Below, piece by piece: positions 1 through 11,649 of a DNA stretch of 64,000 nucleotides (within the stretch, counting starts at the first letter, position 1; each line of letters begins with the position of its first letter). Made by a program: the position numbers and the translations under genes. The notes under the pieces were generated by a model. The model saw nothing but the letters and a program-made list of their open reading frames with translations, had not been told where the DNA came from and ran no database searches. This stretch comes from Ipomoea triloba (lineage: Eukaryota > Streptophyta > Magnoliopsida > Solanales > Convolvulaceae), in the NCBI RefSeq assembly GCF_003576645.1, contig NC_044917.1, forward strand, positions 2,811,738-2,875,737. Reading direction: 5' to 3'.

Positions 1-507
1 AGCATATAAGAGAACCGTAGGCATAAGAATATGTCTATTCACACTAGGGCAGACATAAGAGGGCACTATATGCAGAAGGATATTTATCTTGAGTCCAGAA
101 TTGTAGATGAAAGAACATGTATCACTAAAATGATACAGTATTGTCAAGCGTCAACCAGCCACGTGATCCCATCCTACGTAGAAAGTAAAATGTCAAGTTC
201 GATATTTATGTGGTATTCCTTCAAAAAGAACTTTTTCCATGTTGAGAATAATTTATCAATGGTATAAAATTGAAACTTGTACTCCAAGAATGTGGGATAC
301 CACCATAAGAACTATAAGAGAAGGAAACTAGCGAAAATGTGAAATTTACCTGCTTCTGTTATTAAGCAACCTGTAGCCCGTCTGAGAAGTCATGTATAGA
401 TAAAAATGGCTGCAGCCTCTGGAATGTCAGCAGAATGGAAGCGAACTCATCAAAATGGAAGGGCACAGATAATCCCACAAGGTTCTTCAAACTAGATAGT
501 GACCGGG
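1..507. other. 3' flank of the PPR gene, no gene recognised
   Basis: This stretch lies downstream of the stop codon of the minus-strand PPR gene. Only short open frames without codon character are visible. It presumably holds the 3' UTR of that gene. Nothing else is recognised. Confidence 0.5.
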
Positions 508-2673
508 TTAAAACTTATCATCTGGCACAAAGCCCCTTTGGAGCATTTCATCATGAAATTGGAAAGCCTCCTTCAAGTTCTCTTGTGAGACATGTCCATT
601 TATTAATGATGTATATGTGGATCTGTCGGGATTTATGCCCTTCTTCATCATCTTCCTATATATCAAATTGGCTTCCTGCATCCTACCCAACTTACAAAAC
701 CCACTGAGAATGGCATTGTAGGTTACAACATCAGGTAATAGCCCATGATTTTCCATTTCATTAACCAAGCTTAGAGCTTTGTCCAAGCTCTCCTCTATAA
801 TTAAACCATGTACTAGAGTATTGTATGTAACTGAATCTGGATGCAGACCTCGGGAGTGCATCTTGTTAAGAAACTCCACCGCCTTTTCTGCATCACCATA
901 TCTGCAATATCCTTTAACGAGTGAGTTGCATGTGACAACAGTAGGCTTAATACCTTTACCAATCATCTCATCAAACAATCTCAATGCATCAAAAATATAA
1001 CCCTTGTTGCAGTAGCCATTTATTAAAGTACTATATGTAATACAATTAGGATATATATTTTTAGAAATCATATGATCTCTTAGTTGAAAAGCACTTTCCA
1101 TATCACCAGCCTTGCAAAACCCGTTAATCAAGGTATTGTATGTTACAACATCTGGCTTGAGATTTCGTTGGATCATAGTATCAAACAGCGAAAGTGCCTT
1201 CTCCATATTACCATCCTTACAATATCCATTTATAAGCGTTGTGAAAGTGCAAAAATCAGGAAATACATCTCTTTCAACCATCTCATTGAAAATTAGAGCT
1301 GCTTCAGAAAGCATCTTTTCTTTGCATAAACCACTCAAAATAGTGTTGTAAGTAACTACATCCATGGGCAAGCCTTGAGCTGACATTTCATCACGCATCT
1401 TCATAGCTTCTGATACAGAACGATTTCTACAAAAGCCACCAATAAGAAGAGTATAAATCACATTATCTGGTACAAGCCCCTTCAGTTTCATATCCTCATA
1501 ATATGCTAATGACTTGTCAAAACGTCCAATTCTTGAAAACAACCCAATTAGTGAACTATAACTAACCAAATCTGGAAGGGCACCTAAACGAGCCATTTCT
1601 TCAAAAATCGACTCAGCTTCTGGCGCATTATCTTTTCTACAACACTCAGCAAGCAATGTGTTATAACTAGTAGTATCGGGGGCGAATCCACTATGCACCA
1701 TCTCGTTTAAAACATCCCTTGCCTTCTGATACTGTCCGTTCTTACACAATCCATTAACAATGGAATTATAGGTCAACAAACATGGTTTCAATCCCTTGAG
1801 GGACATTACATTCATTAGTTCAAAAACCTCTTCTAGATGTCCCTCACGACAATAAGCACTAATCAGAGTGTTGTAAGTCACAATATCCCCAAAAATCCCT
1901 TTCTCCTCCCTTTCATCAATAAACAACTTTGCATCCTCGATTTTGCCAACTTTACAAAAAGCATTCACCATTATATTCAGAGTATACACATTCATTGGAA
2001 CACCACTCCTGATCACTTCCCTGTACACTTCCCATGCCAAATCAACCCACTCAATCCTCACCAGGCCTCCAAGGAGACTATTACAAGCATTTATAGTAAC
2101 ACAAAATCTCCTGCTCAGCAACAATCGAAAAGCTTCTACAGCTTCCCTCAACTTCCTAGCCTGCACATAAGTCCTGACCAACAAATCAAAAGCATATAAG
2201 TTCGATCCACAAATATTATAAGTGTAAACCATAGCTTCCACAATCTCGGCCCTGGAAACACCGCTCTTTCGAACCATTCTCAGTATCAAAGCCTGCGCTT
2301 CGGATACTCTCTTACATCTAACGAGTATATGAATGGCGGCGCTGAGGGAGGTGGACGAATGCTTGAAATTGGGGTGGTTTAAGGCGACCGAGTCGATAAA
2401 TTTCGAAGCTGAACGCAAATCATCGCGACATTTGGTAACAACTTGGAGATAAACCGATGCATTTAGCCGGAGAAACAGAGAAGTCCGAGAATGCGTACCT
2501 TGTTTGAGAGTCCACATAATCTTCTCAACCAAGAAGGCGTCCGCCGAACTCGCAAGTGTAATTGGGGATTCATTTGAGCAGTGAAGCTGCCCCAGAACCG
2601 GAATAGAAGCTGAAATTGGCGTTGCTCTGAAAAGTAGTTTTGTTTTCCGAAGCAGCAGCCTTGGAGTTGACAT
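508..2673 (-). CDS. P-class pentatricopeptide repeat (PPR) protein
   Basis: A single uninterrupted 721-codon frame, as usual for plant PPR genes. From about residue 150 to the end it consists of roughly 16 tandem 35-residue PPR units. Their hallmarks recur: VVTYNTLINGFCKAG, a P-D-V/I pair at the unit start and A-x-x-L/F-x-x-E-M at the end. There is no E, E+ or DYW extension, so this is a P-class protein, expected to bind organellar RNA and act in processing, stability or translation. The C-terminus, DEMLQRGFVPDDKF, matches my memory of Arabidopsis At5g01110, and the N-terminal part (SGVSRAEIV, VQARKLREA) also fits it. The basic, Ser/Leu-rich N-terminus could be an organellar targeting peptide; whether plastid or mitochondrial cannot be read here. 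The family is certain; orthology is inferred. Confidence 0.93.
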   Translation of the reverse strand: MSTPRLLLRKTKLLFRATPISASIPVLGQLHCSNESPITLASSADAFLVEKIMWTLKQGTHSRTSLFLRLNASVYLQVVTKCRDDLRSASKFIDSVALNHPNFKHSSTSLSAAIHILVRCKRVSEAQALILRMVRKSGVSRAEIVEAMVYTYNICGSNLYAFDLLVRTYVQARKLREAVEAFRLLLSRRFCVTINACNSLLGGLVRIEWVDLAWEVYREVIRSGVPMNVYTLNIMVNAFCKVGKIEDAKLFIDEREEKGIFGDIVTYNTLISAYCREGHLEEVFELMNVMSLKGLKPCLLTYNSIVNGLCKNGQYQKARDVLNEMVHSGFAPDTTSYNTLLAECCRKDNAPEAESIFEEMARLGALPDLVSYSSLIGLFSRIGRFDKSLAYYEDMKLKGLVPDNVIYTLLIGGFCRNRSVSEAMKMRDEMSAQGLPMDVVTYNTILSGLCKEKMLSEAALIFNEMVERDVFPDFCTFTTLINGYCKDGNMEKALSLFDTMIQRNLKPDVVTYNTLINGFCKAGDMESAFQLRDHMISKNIYPNCITYSTLINGYCNKGYIFDALRLFDEMIGKGIKPTVVTCNSLVKGYCRYGDAEKAVEFLNKMHSRGLHPDSVTYNTLVHGLIIEESLDKALSLVNEMENHGLLPDVVTYNAILSGFCKLGRMQEANLIYRKMMKKGINPDRSTYTSLINGHVSQENLKEAFQFHDEMLQRGFVPDDKF

Positions 2674-3830
2674 CGGAGGAAGTGAACAAGCAATTGCACC
2701 CGCCGGAGAAGACGGCTTGTGCTTGTGTGGCGGTGAAGCTTAGGCCGTCGACCGTCGTAGGGAAACTTGAAATTAACCGTCAAAATATTATTTGTATAAT
2801 TTCGAGTTTTTAATGGCCTAATTGTATTTTTTTTTTGTTTAATGATTCGATTATAAAATGTGTAAAAGTTCAGTAGCATCTAGAAAATAGCTATTTACAT
2901 GTTTGAACTTAGGTTCACAGGTTTGAATTTATATTGTGATATTTATCAACATGCACTATTTATATACCAGAATCATGTTTCACATATTCAATCATATTTG
3001 ATGAGTTAATTAGCAGATGTGTAACCAGCCTATGAATGATAATAAACTTTATATACAAGTATTCGATCATATTTGATTTGTTAATTAGCAGAGGTATAAC
3101 TGTCTATGAGTGATAAACGTAAAAGATATTAATTGTGAGTAATAAATGTAGATATGTGTAGCATGATCCATAGATATAAATCACTTGAAAGCTCAATCTA
3201 AGATTTCATGATTCATAATAATCTCCCAATTTCAAAATTAAATCCTGGATCATAACATAAATAGTTACAGACCATATTTCTTCTAAGATCTAAATTACAT
3301 TGTGAAAAACGTTGGATGAATCTTACAGCTGAAATAACTAAGGTTCCTAATTTGCAGTTACATGGCCAAAAGAGAGGAGAGAAACAAAGCATCACCATAA
3401 TTATATTTATAGGTGGCATGTGGCTCTGTAGTCTGTAATTGTATGATCCCCTTTGAAGGGCAGTAGGAAAACAAGATGTGGGTAGACAAGAAAAAGTAGT
3501 TCTGACAACCTCGATCACTTCCAAGTTCCAACCTTATACGACCACGGGAACCTGGGCAGCACAACAACACTAGATGAACGATAAAGGCATAACACGGGTC
3601 TTCTTCATTCTCCTTGAACACGTTGATGACAAACATCTCGAATGGCTATCGATGTGAGTGGTACACAAGTACCGTGATTCTTTCTTGTCTGGTCAAATGC
3701 TACCGTAGAACACCACTGCAGCTTTGTATATAATCTAGCTGCAGTCAATCACAGACTGGAAATACGTAATACCAGCTGAGCTCCTCCAGAGTACAAAAAG
3801 CAAGAGTCTGTGTAAAGTCTACCGTGAGGT
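2674..3830. other. Spacer between the PPR start and the R3H-gene stop
   Basis: The part next to the PPR start codon is its upstream region, and the part next to 3830 is the 3' UTR side of the R3H-SUZ gene. An AT-rich block near 2880-3200 has two similar pieces (both with TATTCAATCATATTTGAT-like text, near 2987 and 3060) that look like an old local duplication. No gene was recognised. Confidence 0.4.
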
Positions 3831-6741
3831 TTATCTGTTGGTATGTTTTGATTCACTTTGTCGGGATAGACTGCCATCTCTCGAAAATCCTAGAGCATTA
3901 GCAAACATTCTCTTAGCAGCTCCCATATGCTGCTCTCTGAAGTTTTCTTTCTGAATCCTGCTGCCATCGTTTTTTGCTTCTCCCAAAGAACCTGTGCCAT
4001 CATTTATAGGCATTTTCATCTCAGTATCCCGTGATTTGCTCCCTTCAGGATTACCACCCGACTTCGAATGAACATTGTTCGGGTTTGATCCCCCTTCTTC
4101 CTTGCAGTTTACCTCATTGTTGGATGGCCTGATTCTCTGGCCAAGTGCATGTTCTATCATTCTGCGGGCAACCTTAAGATCCTTCCTTGGCCTCTCAGTC
4201 ATATGTTCTGTCCCATTTCCATCAATTGCAAATATCCGCTCACGGGCAGCGAGATACGCTGCTTCTCTCTCCTCGAGTGAAAATTTAAAATTTAGCATCT
4301 TTTGATTCTCTACCTGCAACCCTGAGACGAATGAATGTAAAATGCATCAAGTTCAGCATTCCAGTTCTCTTATGGCTTGTGAAGAAAAATGAATTTATTG
4401 CAGTAACAAATGTCAATACTTTGCATCTCTTATCTCTCTTTGTTGCTTCTCTATTCAATACCCCGTAGAAGTATAGACCCCAAAAGGTTAACTGACATAA
4501 ATTTTAGTAATTGAACAAAACACCATAGTGTATATGGATCCCAAAAGCAGTGTAACATGAAATTATTTGAGACCACAGCATTAGCAAAATCTTAATGAGA
4601 CTTTATTATAAAGTGCAAATGGCAAAAATCCATCTATATTTGCAAAGGGAAAAATGTTATACCATCTGAAACTTCTTGCTTTCGTGATAGTATATCAAAT
4701 TTCTTGGGAGACTGCACTTCACCATACTGCCACAATAAATCTCTAACAAGGATGGAAGGGCTGCAGGTTAAATTGCTGTAAATGTCAGACGACAGAGATC
4801 AATAACGACCAACTATTTTCAGTTCGGGTCCCAAATTTAGAGCATTGCACAAGTTTCAACTTAACTCCAATTTCAAATTCTATATCTAATTATCCACGTT
4901 ATTAACTAAACAGACCAGGAACTATGAATATAGTTGCGTGAACATTTAAAAATGAACTCGGTTAGGAAGGAGCAAACACTGTATCTATTTGGCAATAGCG
5001 GCTTAATTTTTCACATACATTGATGTCTCAGGGCATCGCTCCAAAATTAAGTGCCGGTCCTCTCCTTCACCAACTGAATGATGAGAAAATCTAGCAGGAT
5101 AAGACAATAATGATGTTCATGAAACATACAGCAAGCTAAAAGACACAGAACAGTCATTCTAAAGCCACCTTGGCAGCACCACATACATAAAGTCTAGCAA
5201 AAATGAGAGAAGTATAGTTACCAACTTACCCAAAAATATCAGCAAGCCGATGTAAAAGAAGACGACTATAAGAATTCATTGGTTCCAACTCCAACACCCC
5301 ATTTGAACTGCATAACAATATTTCATTAGAAATTATTCCAAAGCAACCAATGGGGCAACTGTATCTCTCTGTCTCTCTTCACCATGCATAAGTCCAATAC
5401 TGATCGAAAGATATAGCCAATCAGGTCCCAATACATTCTAGGTTTAGACCATAAATAAGCATACAGAAATAGGCCACAGATAGGGAAGCCCTTTTTAACG
5501 ATTACATGCAAGTTATATCTATAGCTTCTATCCTTTATGTTCATTTTGTCATACCAACAGGATTCTTCAACTGTTAAATGCTTGGACAGATATTACTTTG
5601 CAACCAATAAAATTTAATGGTTTATAAAAAATGCTCGAGCTATAACCCAATTGGAGGTTTCAAATTGACTTTCTTTGCCACAAATGCTCCCAATTCATTA
5701 CACAATAGATACTGCAAAGATTGACTGCGCTGACAAATTTTCACCCTTCCAATCAGTTAAAAACTTTTAGGTTGCTATTTAAGGCGGCTTCATGTTAATA
5801 TCCTTCCTTGATGTACAAAATTTCTTCTTTTCTAAAAACAACACTAAACCCTATTATTCTTCCCAACATTTAATTTAGAGAAAAAAAGCAACAATCTTAT
5901 ACTTCAGACTGATTTGTACTAAACCAACATATATTCTGAACTATAAATTATACGGGGTATATATGTGTTTAGTAACTGGAGAAATGAGTCATTATTCTAT
6001 ATATATAATATAATTGGAGAAACGAAAAACTGAAAAATGAAAACTTGTTTACTAAAACCATTTTTCCAAATTGAATTCTAGAATTTGGAGAATCCATTTA
6101 ACTAATTCTCCAAATTTGGAGAAATGGAGAAAGATACGGATGAACAGTAAATCTACACTTCAACCCCTTGCAACAACATTTCTAACCCTTTTTTACCTAG
6201 AGAAATGGAAAAGTGAAAAACTGGAGATATGGAAAATATATATCGTACCCTTTAATTTGGTTGTTCCTCTAGTCAAAATTAGGCAACACAATCTAGGATG
6301 AATCATTATCTAAATCTACCAAATAGCATATACTTCTTCTGACACAAAAATGTTGGGTGACCACAAAAGTACCTCGTATCGTCCTGAAGAAAATCAACAA
6401 AGGCTTCTTCCATAGATAAGACAAGGTGCTTGCAAGGAAGATTGTCCTTAACAAGGGAAGCTAACTCCTCAACCTGCATTTATGGTAATGAGTGCAAACT
6501 CAAGTCTAGGTTGACTTACAAAAGCATAAAAACTAACCTTAGAACTAAAATACTAGGTTATAAACATATGATTCTTCAAAGACATCATGATTCATGAACG
6601 CTTTAGCAGCAGAAGCAGACAATTCAAACTATAAGCAAATTTGTAATTCGCTGTAATTATTAAGAACATTAAGAAGAAAGATTTCAGATTAGAAAGCGAG
6701 AGAGAAAGAAGTCTGACCATGGCGAACTGCGTGGAATTCAT
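3831..6741 (-). CDS. R3H and SUZ domain RNA-binding protein
   Basis: Six coding exons: 6741-6718, 6473-6373, 5307-5230, 5090-5019, 4760-4663 and 4321-3831, giving 287 residues. All junctions are GT-AG and keep frame. The N-terminus is MNSTQFAM followed by VEELASLVKDNLPCKHLVLS. An R3H domain follows, carrying the RxxxH signature in SYSRLLLHRLADIFG (start of exon 3 product). Then come the FSHHSVGEGEDRHLILERCPET segment and a SUZ-type stretch, SLEEREAAYLAARERIF, in the last exon. R3H and SUZ domains bind single-stranded nucleic acid. This domain pair is that of the Arabidopsis R3H proteins At3g56680/At2g40960 (from memory), which are somewhat longer. The start ATG at 6741 was chosen because it heads the conserved segment; an upstream in-frame ATG at 6930 gives a non-conserved leader. 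The C-terminal half of exon 6 is low-complexity and polar. Confidence 0.85.
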
Positions 6742-7352
6742 TATACCTCTGTCGTACGGAATCTGGATTCTAGGGGAATTCTTAAATCGGGTCTCTGTAT
6801 ATGGATACGAAGGTGTATGTTGGAAGGGAAGGGCATCAAGCATCGGATCATTTCCCAATTTTTCATTTACTACCCAAATTTTTTCCTTAATTCTATTTTG
6901 GCCCTTTAATTTTTGAAAATGCGAATCCATTGTTTTAACTTTTGTGAATGTGGTTTAGCCCGAATATAAATATTAAATAATGTGCAAATAGTATTTTTGG
7001 TATTTGTAATATAAAAGTTATTCCCAATAACATGATTATTACACAAACAAAATTTACTCAGTGTACACAAGTAGTGATTGTAAATTTTCTTTCTCGTCCA
7101 AAAAAAAAGAAAGCATATGCATATCAAATGAATAGGCAAAGAGAGTCATTGGAACTGTAAATGGAACCAAACAACTATAAATAGTTACTCTGCACTTGAA
7201 ATATGCTGAACTTTGAACACAATTTTGCTGAACATGAACAGCTTATTGTTTGAATCATCTTGTCAAACAGCTTTTTCAAAAGATGCATTTTTCCCCTTTA
7301 TGAGCCAAACTATACATACATTATGGCTCTGAAATCGGGGGAGATTTGCGGC
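6742..7352. other. Spacer between FHY1-like stop and R3H gene start
   Basis: This AT-rich stretch contains the upstream region of the minus-strand R3H-SUZ gene and the 3' side of the FHY1-like gene. No repeat, RNA gene or further coding sequence is recognised. Confidence 0.4.
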
Positions 7353-10300
7353 TTAAGAACATTCAGCCAGATCTTTACTTTCGCTCGTTTGAATGTCGAC
7401 ACCAAGACGCGATAAGTCCTTGCGCAGCACATCCACGCTCTTGAACTGAAGACCTCGAAAACCAGCTTTAATGGCAGCTTCAACATTCTTTTGTCTGGTT
7501 AAGTATGTATAGCATAATAGATTTCAGCAATAATTTTACGCAGAAAACATGACTGTAAGTTCAAAACGAGTGCATAATGGAACAAGGATGACTAAGCCAA
7601 AAACTACGTTTTGCTTCAGAAAGTCGTACTAACATTCTGTCACACCAATTTGAAGTACTTGTTATGAAGAACAGGTACCCACCCGTAGGGAAGAAGAAAA
7701 CAAGAGAATTTTATGCGTTTCTGCTCTAAAGAAACGCATCTCCCCTATCATATCGAAAGATCAAAATAATTTCCAAAAAATAAGATGTCACCTATCATCA
7801 ACAAAGATACAGCTGGCTGGCTTGACATTGAGATGTTTCAGAACGTCCAAGTAAAAATCAAGTTCAGGCTTCCGCTTTCCTGTGTTCAGCAAACATCAAA
7901 AGAAAATAAGAAAACGCGTGTTGTGTTTGGAGAGGGAGAAGGAAAAAAAGGTAAAAGATATTAATACCGTCACACGCAATCACAGAGAGAGAGAGAGAGA
8001 GAGAGTACCCATTATACAGGAACAGAAAGTCCAAGATAAGTATTTTGAAAGTTTTAACTTCTCTTCGATCATATTGTACCTGGGGAAAAATGAGTATGTG
8101 AAGAGTTTTAACAAATGATGAGTTTGTAAATTAACAAAATTCACTACTTGAACCTACCAAATAGGATAGTTTGTGAAAGCATGGATTTCATAGCCATTTG
8201 CCTTTAACACACTAAGTAATTCCTCAACACCTTCGATGTAAGAATATCCTTTTCTCATACAATTTTTGAGGCCTAGAATCAAACAATAAGGAATCATCTT
8301 TTGGAAATCAAAGAAAAAACCATCATAAGTACCTAATGACACTTGCAACAATGCCACAAGAGTACAATCTAAGTCTAGATTCTTAGTGAGAAGCTTCCCG
8401 TAATTGGGAATTAATTTTCATTTTTTTCCTTTTTTTTTTAAAGAATTAACTATTTAACACTACACATTGATAATTAAAGTTGTAGCTTCCAGCAATGAAA
8501 ACACTGTAGATTCCTCCCTTACAGTATGTGCATAATTACATGCAACGGCTTTCATATTTTCTCTAGCATTTGAATTATCAATAAAGATGAGGCATAAAAA
8601 AAAGTTTATCATTTACCTTCCATATCAAATGATCTCCCATCTTTAAAAAACTTTCTTTCTAACTCTGCCTGAAAATAAAATAAAACATTATGAAATATAG
8701 GAGATGCCATGTCCAAAAAGCCCCTTCAAACTTGAACACGACAAATTCGATTGCAATTTCCAGATGCCATATTAGCTTCCTCTAAAGCAAGATCACTAAA
8801 GCATGGTGACACTGACAAGACAGCATGTCAGGATTAAATGCAGAAGAAGTTTTACAATTTAAGATATCATACAAGAAATGGGATGCGCTCTTAACCAATG
8901 AAGAATATATTTTCATGGTGGAAGAAATATTGCTTATGTTCCTAGATAAGTTATACTTTGAACCCTGCATTACGAGTAACATGATTCACGAGATGTCTCA
9001 AAATGCAGTTAGCTTAAAGAGCCAAATCTAAATTCCACAACATTTTTTATATACCTCATCAATAAGGCCCTTTTCGAACTCAATCCATGCAGTAGGATGC
9101 TTGATTTCTAGTAATTCCTTCATAGGCATTCTGAATGGAAAATCTCAATATAATAATGTGAAAAATGCAAAGTTAAAATCTGAAGCAAAAAAATATGATA
9201 AAAACAATGGTCTGCCTAAAGGGAATTGGAACAAATGATAATGAAAAACAACGTACTTCTTAAGGGGCATAAATATACATACTATAGGGTTGCAATAATT
9301 TATATAAGCAAAAACTCACGTAGGTATAGTTGAGAGTTGCAACACCCCAATGAACAACATTTGTCTAAAACCTTCAGTTTACCAGAATTATGAAAATAAG
9401 TCTATGAGAGGGCAGTAAGATTTGGACGAGGCACTAACTTTCACATGTTATTTTGGCTTAACTCCAAAATCTGATTGAAACAGAACTAATAGTATCTCAT
9501 GAATGGCTTGGTCTACCTCTAAGCCAGCCTTTTTTTCCCCATGGACTCTTATATTTTTCATGTCCAACTCTTCTATTCCAGTAAAAAAACCAGAGCCATG
9601 ACAGTTAATAATGTTCAAGAAATCAGAATTGGGAAAAAATCCATCTATGCTAAATCTTTCAAAGAAGTGTTCCAAGTATCTTCTAATTTCATTGGAAACA
9701 GGCACAAATGGAAGGTGGAAGATCTCAAACTCCAGATACACATTCCCTGGGGGGTGTCAAATACACACTTATTCACACACATACACACACACACACAAAA
9801 GAAGAGTGTTTTAGTCATCAACGGCACAGGTAACTCAGTTAGTTCCCGAGTGATAGGTCGTGGACAAAGACACAAAATCAAGCCCGAGAAGCTGCAGTCT
9901 GAAAGTTACACCTAATATGATGAATATAATAGACTATGGTGTGCAACTTAATGAACAACTGAGTTACAGTGATTTATTACTTTATCCTATGGAGAGCCCG
10001 GGTGAAAGGGAATTTTGTATTTTGTGGGCAATAGTGCTTTAGCCATCTATACTAACTTATGCTGTATCAAATGATTAGCACACATGACGTATTCTTACAG
10101 CGACGAAGAATGCTTAGAAAAAACCACCAAAATTGTAAATAAACTACACAATTACACATAGCTTACAGCGATATACCAAAGCAATGGGAGAAAAAACAAA
10201 ATGCAACGATAGCATTGAGTGAAAGGGGAAAGCAAATACCGGAAGAAGGCGGGGACGTCCTGATAAAACGGGTCGCGAACAAGGGTGTCCATAACGTCAA

Positions 10301-10475
10301 AGAGCAGAATCGGCAGCTTCCTTTGGGCGTCAGTCGCCATTGTTGAGGAGGCACTGCTGCTCCTGCTAATACGTAGAGCCGTTCTAGCAGACGTTGACTT
10401 CAAGAAGAAAGGAAAGCTGTGCGCTTTGAAACCCAGAGATGGAATCGGAGAAGAAGGAGGTATCAGTGAAGCCAT
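7353..10475 (-). CDS. FHY1: HAD-superfamily flavin mononucleotide hydrolase, plastid type (FHY1-like)
   Basis: Seven exons: 10475-10240, 9130-9055, 8668-8617, 8272-8158, 8079-8009, 7879-7792 and 7494-7353, 259 residues, all GT-AG and in frame. Residues 1-50 are Ser/Arg/Pro-rich, like a chloroplast transit peptide. HAD motifs follow: nucleophile Asp60 in LLFDVMDTLV, the motif II threonine in EIHAFTNYP, the motif III lysine in GKRKPE and the motif IV acidic pair in CIFVDDR. The second motif I aspartate sits at +3 (Asp63), with Met at +2, unlike the classic DxD. I remember the same DVMDT in Arabidopsis At1g79790 (AtcpFHy1), which dephosphorylates FMN to riboflavin in plastids. The match runs over the whole length (MKELLE, WIEFEKGLIDE, YLSWTFCSC), so the assignment is strong; activity is inferred. 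Confidence 0.88.
9448..9741 (-). other. Unexplained 97-codon open frame in intron 1 of the FHY1-like gene
   Basis: An ATG-started frame lies on the same strand as the host gene, inside its 1.1 kb first intron. The translation (starts MYLEFEIFHLPFVPVSNEIR) has balanced composition and is not low-complexity, unlike most chance frames here. I do not recognise a family. It could be a transposon or retrogene fragment, or chance. It has no splice signal placing it in the FHY1-like frame. Confidence 0.2.
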
Positions 10476-11302
10476 CTACTACTACTGGTACCGGTGGATC
10501 GGCAACGACTTTCTTCTGTGCAGCTCTGCGCGGAGGGGCAGTTTGGGAATTAACTGAATGGAATGGGATTGGCCGATTGGGGGCGCCTGATATTTTCATA
10601 AAAATCTTTTGTTGGCCGAATGGAATCAGATGCGTTGATTGTTCAAGGGCTAAACAAGTAAACAATACTCATCTTTTGATTTAGTTCTTAAGGGCATCCC
10701 TAAACTTGCACATATATGGCACAGTTCAGCTGAATAATTGCACAAGAGCTATAAATTCAATGATTTATTTGACATTTTTTTAAACAGCACACCGCCTAGA
10801 TAGGTTGGATGCCAATGAATAGCAGGTCAAGTCAATGTCTTCATTAGTTGATGAAGTATAGACGAACATATACTACAATATAATAAAGTCAGTTGTATTA
10901 AAGAAAAAAAATTGAAATTCTAATATAAGTTTATTTTTAGTGTATTACAAGTTCATTCTAAAATGGCGCCACTAAAGATACTGCTTGTGAAAATTACAAA
11001 CCACAAAATTTTTGTAAGAATAATGCTTTTTGTAAATTTTTTTTAAAAAAAGAAGAAATAATTTCATTTGTCAATTTGGAATGGTCAACGACTCGATGAG
11101 AAAAACGTTGTGGCACTGAGTACAGTTTCATAATGCATCCAATAATATGTGAGTAAGGAATGAATCTGACATTCATCTCTTCAATTCAGTCTACTTCGTT
11201 TCTTCCTTTGTTATTTGCATTTGATGACAGATCATCTGATAACTCCATTAACAGGAACAAATTCTTTGGCAGCACTTGGAGGAATAAATTCAAAGGAAAA
11301 AT

Positions 11303-11334
<32 letters not shown>

Positions 11335-11649
11335 GCATGAAAGCAAAAGCTTGAATTATTAAGTATCAGATAATGTGGCATTGTGGCATAAGGAAAAGTA
11401 ATGCATCTATTCTCCAGGAGTGAAAAGGATAGCAATATTTGCAGCTTCAACAAATAAAGGCTTCAGTGCTCATATTTCACATCAGAAATTACACAGTTGA
11501 TCAAAGTATCATTTTCTTTGATGCAAGAAATTGTGCAGATGAAGATCAGCCACAAGAAGGGTTACTTGATGAAGCAAGAACTTCAAATTAGATATCAGAA
11601 TTAAGTTACTGTACAGCAAATGTTACCATTCTCATGGGCGTGTAATACA
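10476..11649. other. Spacer between FHY1-like start and CLV2-like stop
   Basis: Upstream region of the FHY1-like gene and 3' region of the CLV2-like gene. A (GT)n run merging into (TA)n lies at about 11302-11333. No other gene is recognised. Confidence 0.4.
11302..11333. repeat. (GT)n(AT)n microsatellite
   Basis: About ten GT dinucleotides are followed directly by TATATATATA. It is a simple compound repeat downstream of the CLV2-like gene. Confidence 0.9.

Noticed and set aside
9760..9800. (CA)n-rich stretch as a regulatory element
   Set aside because: It is an ordinary simple repeat in an intron with no further support.
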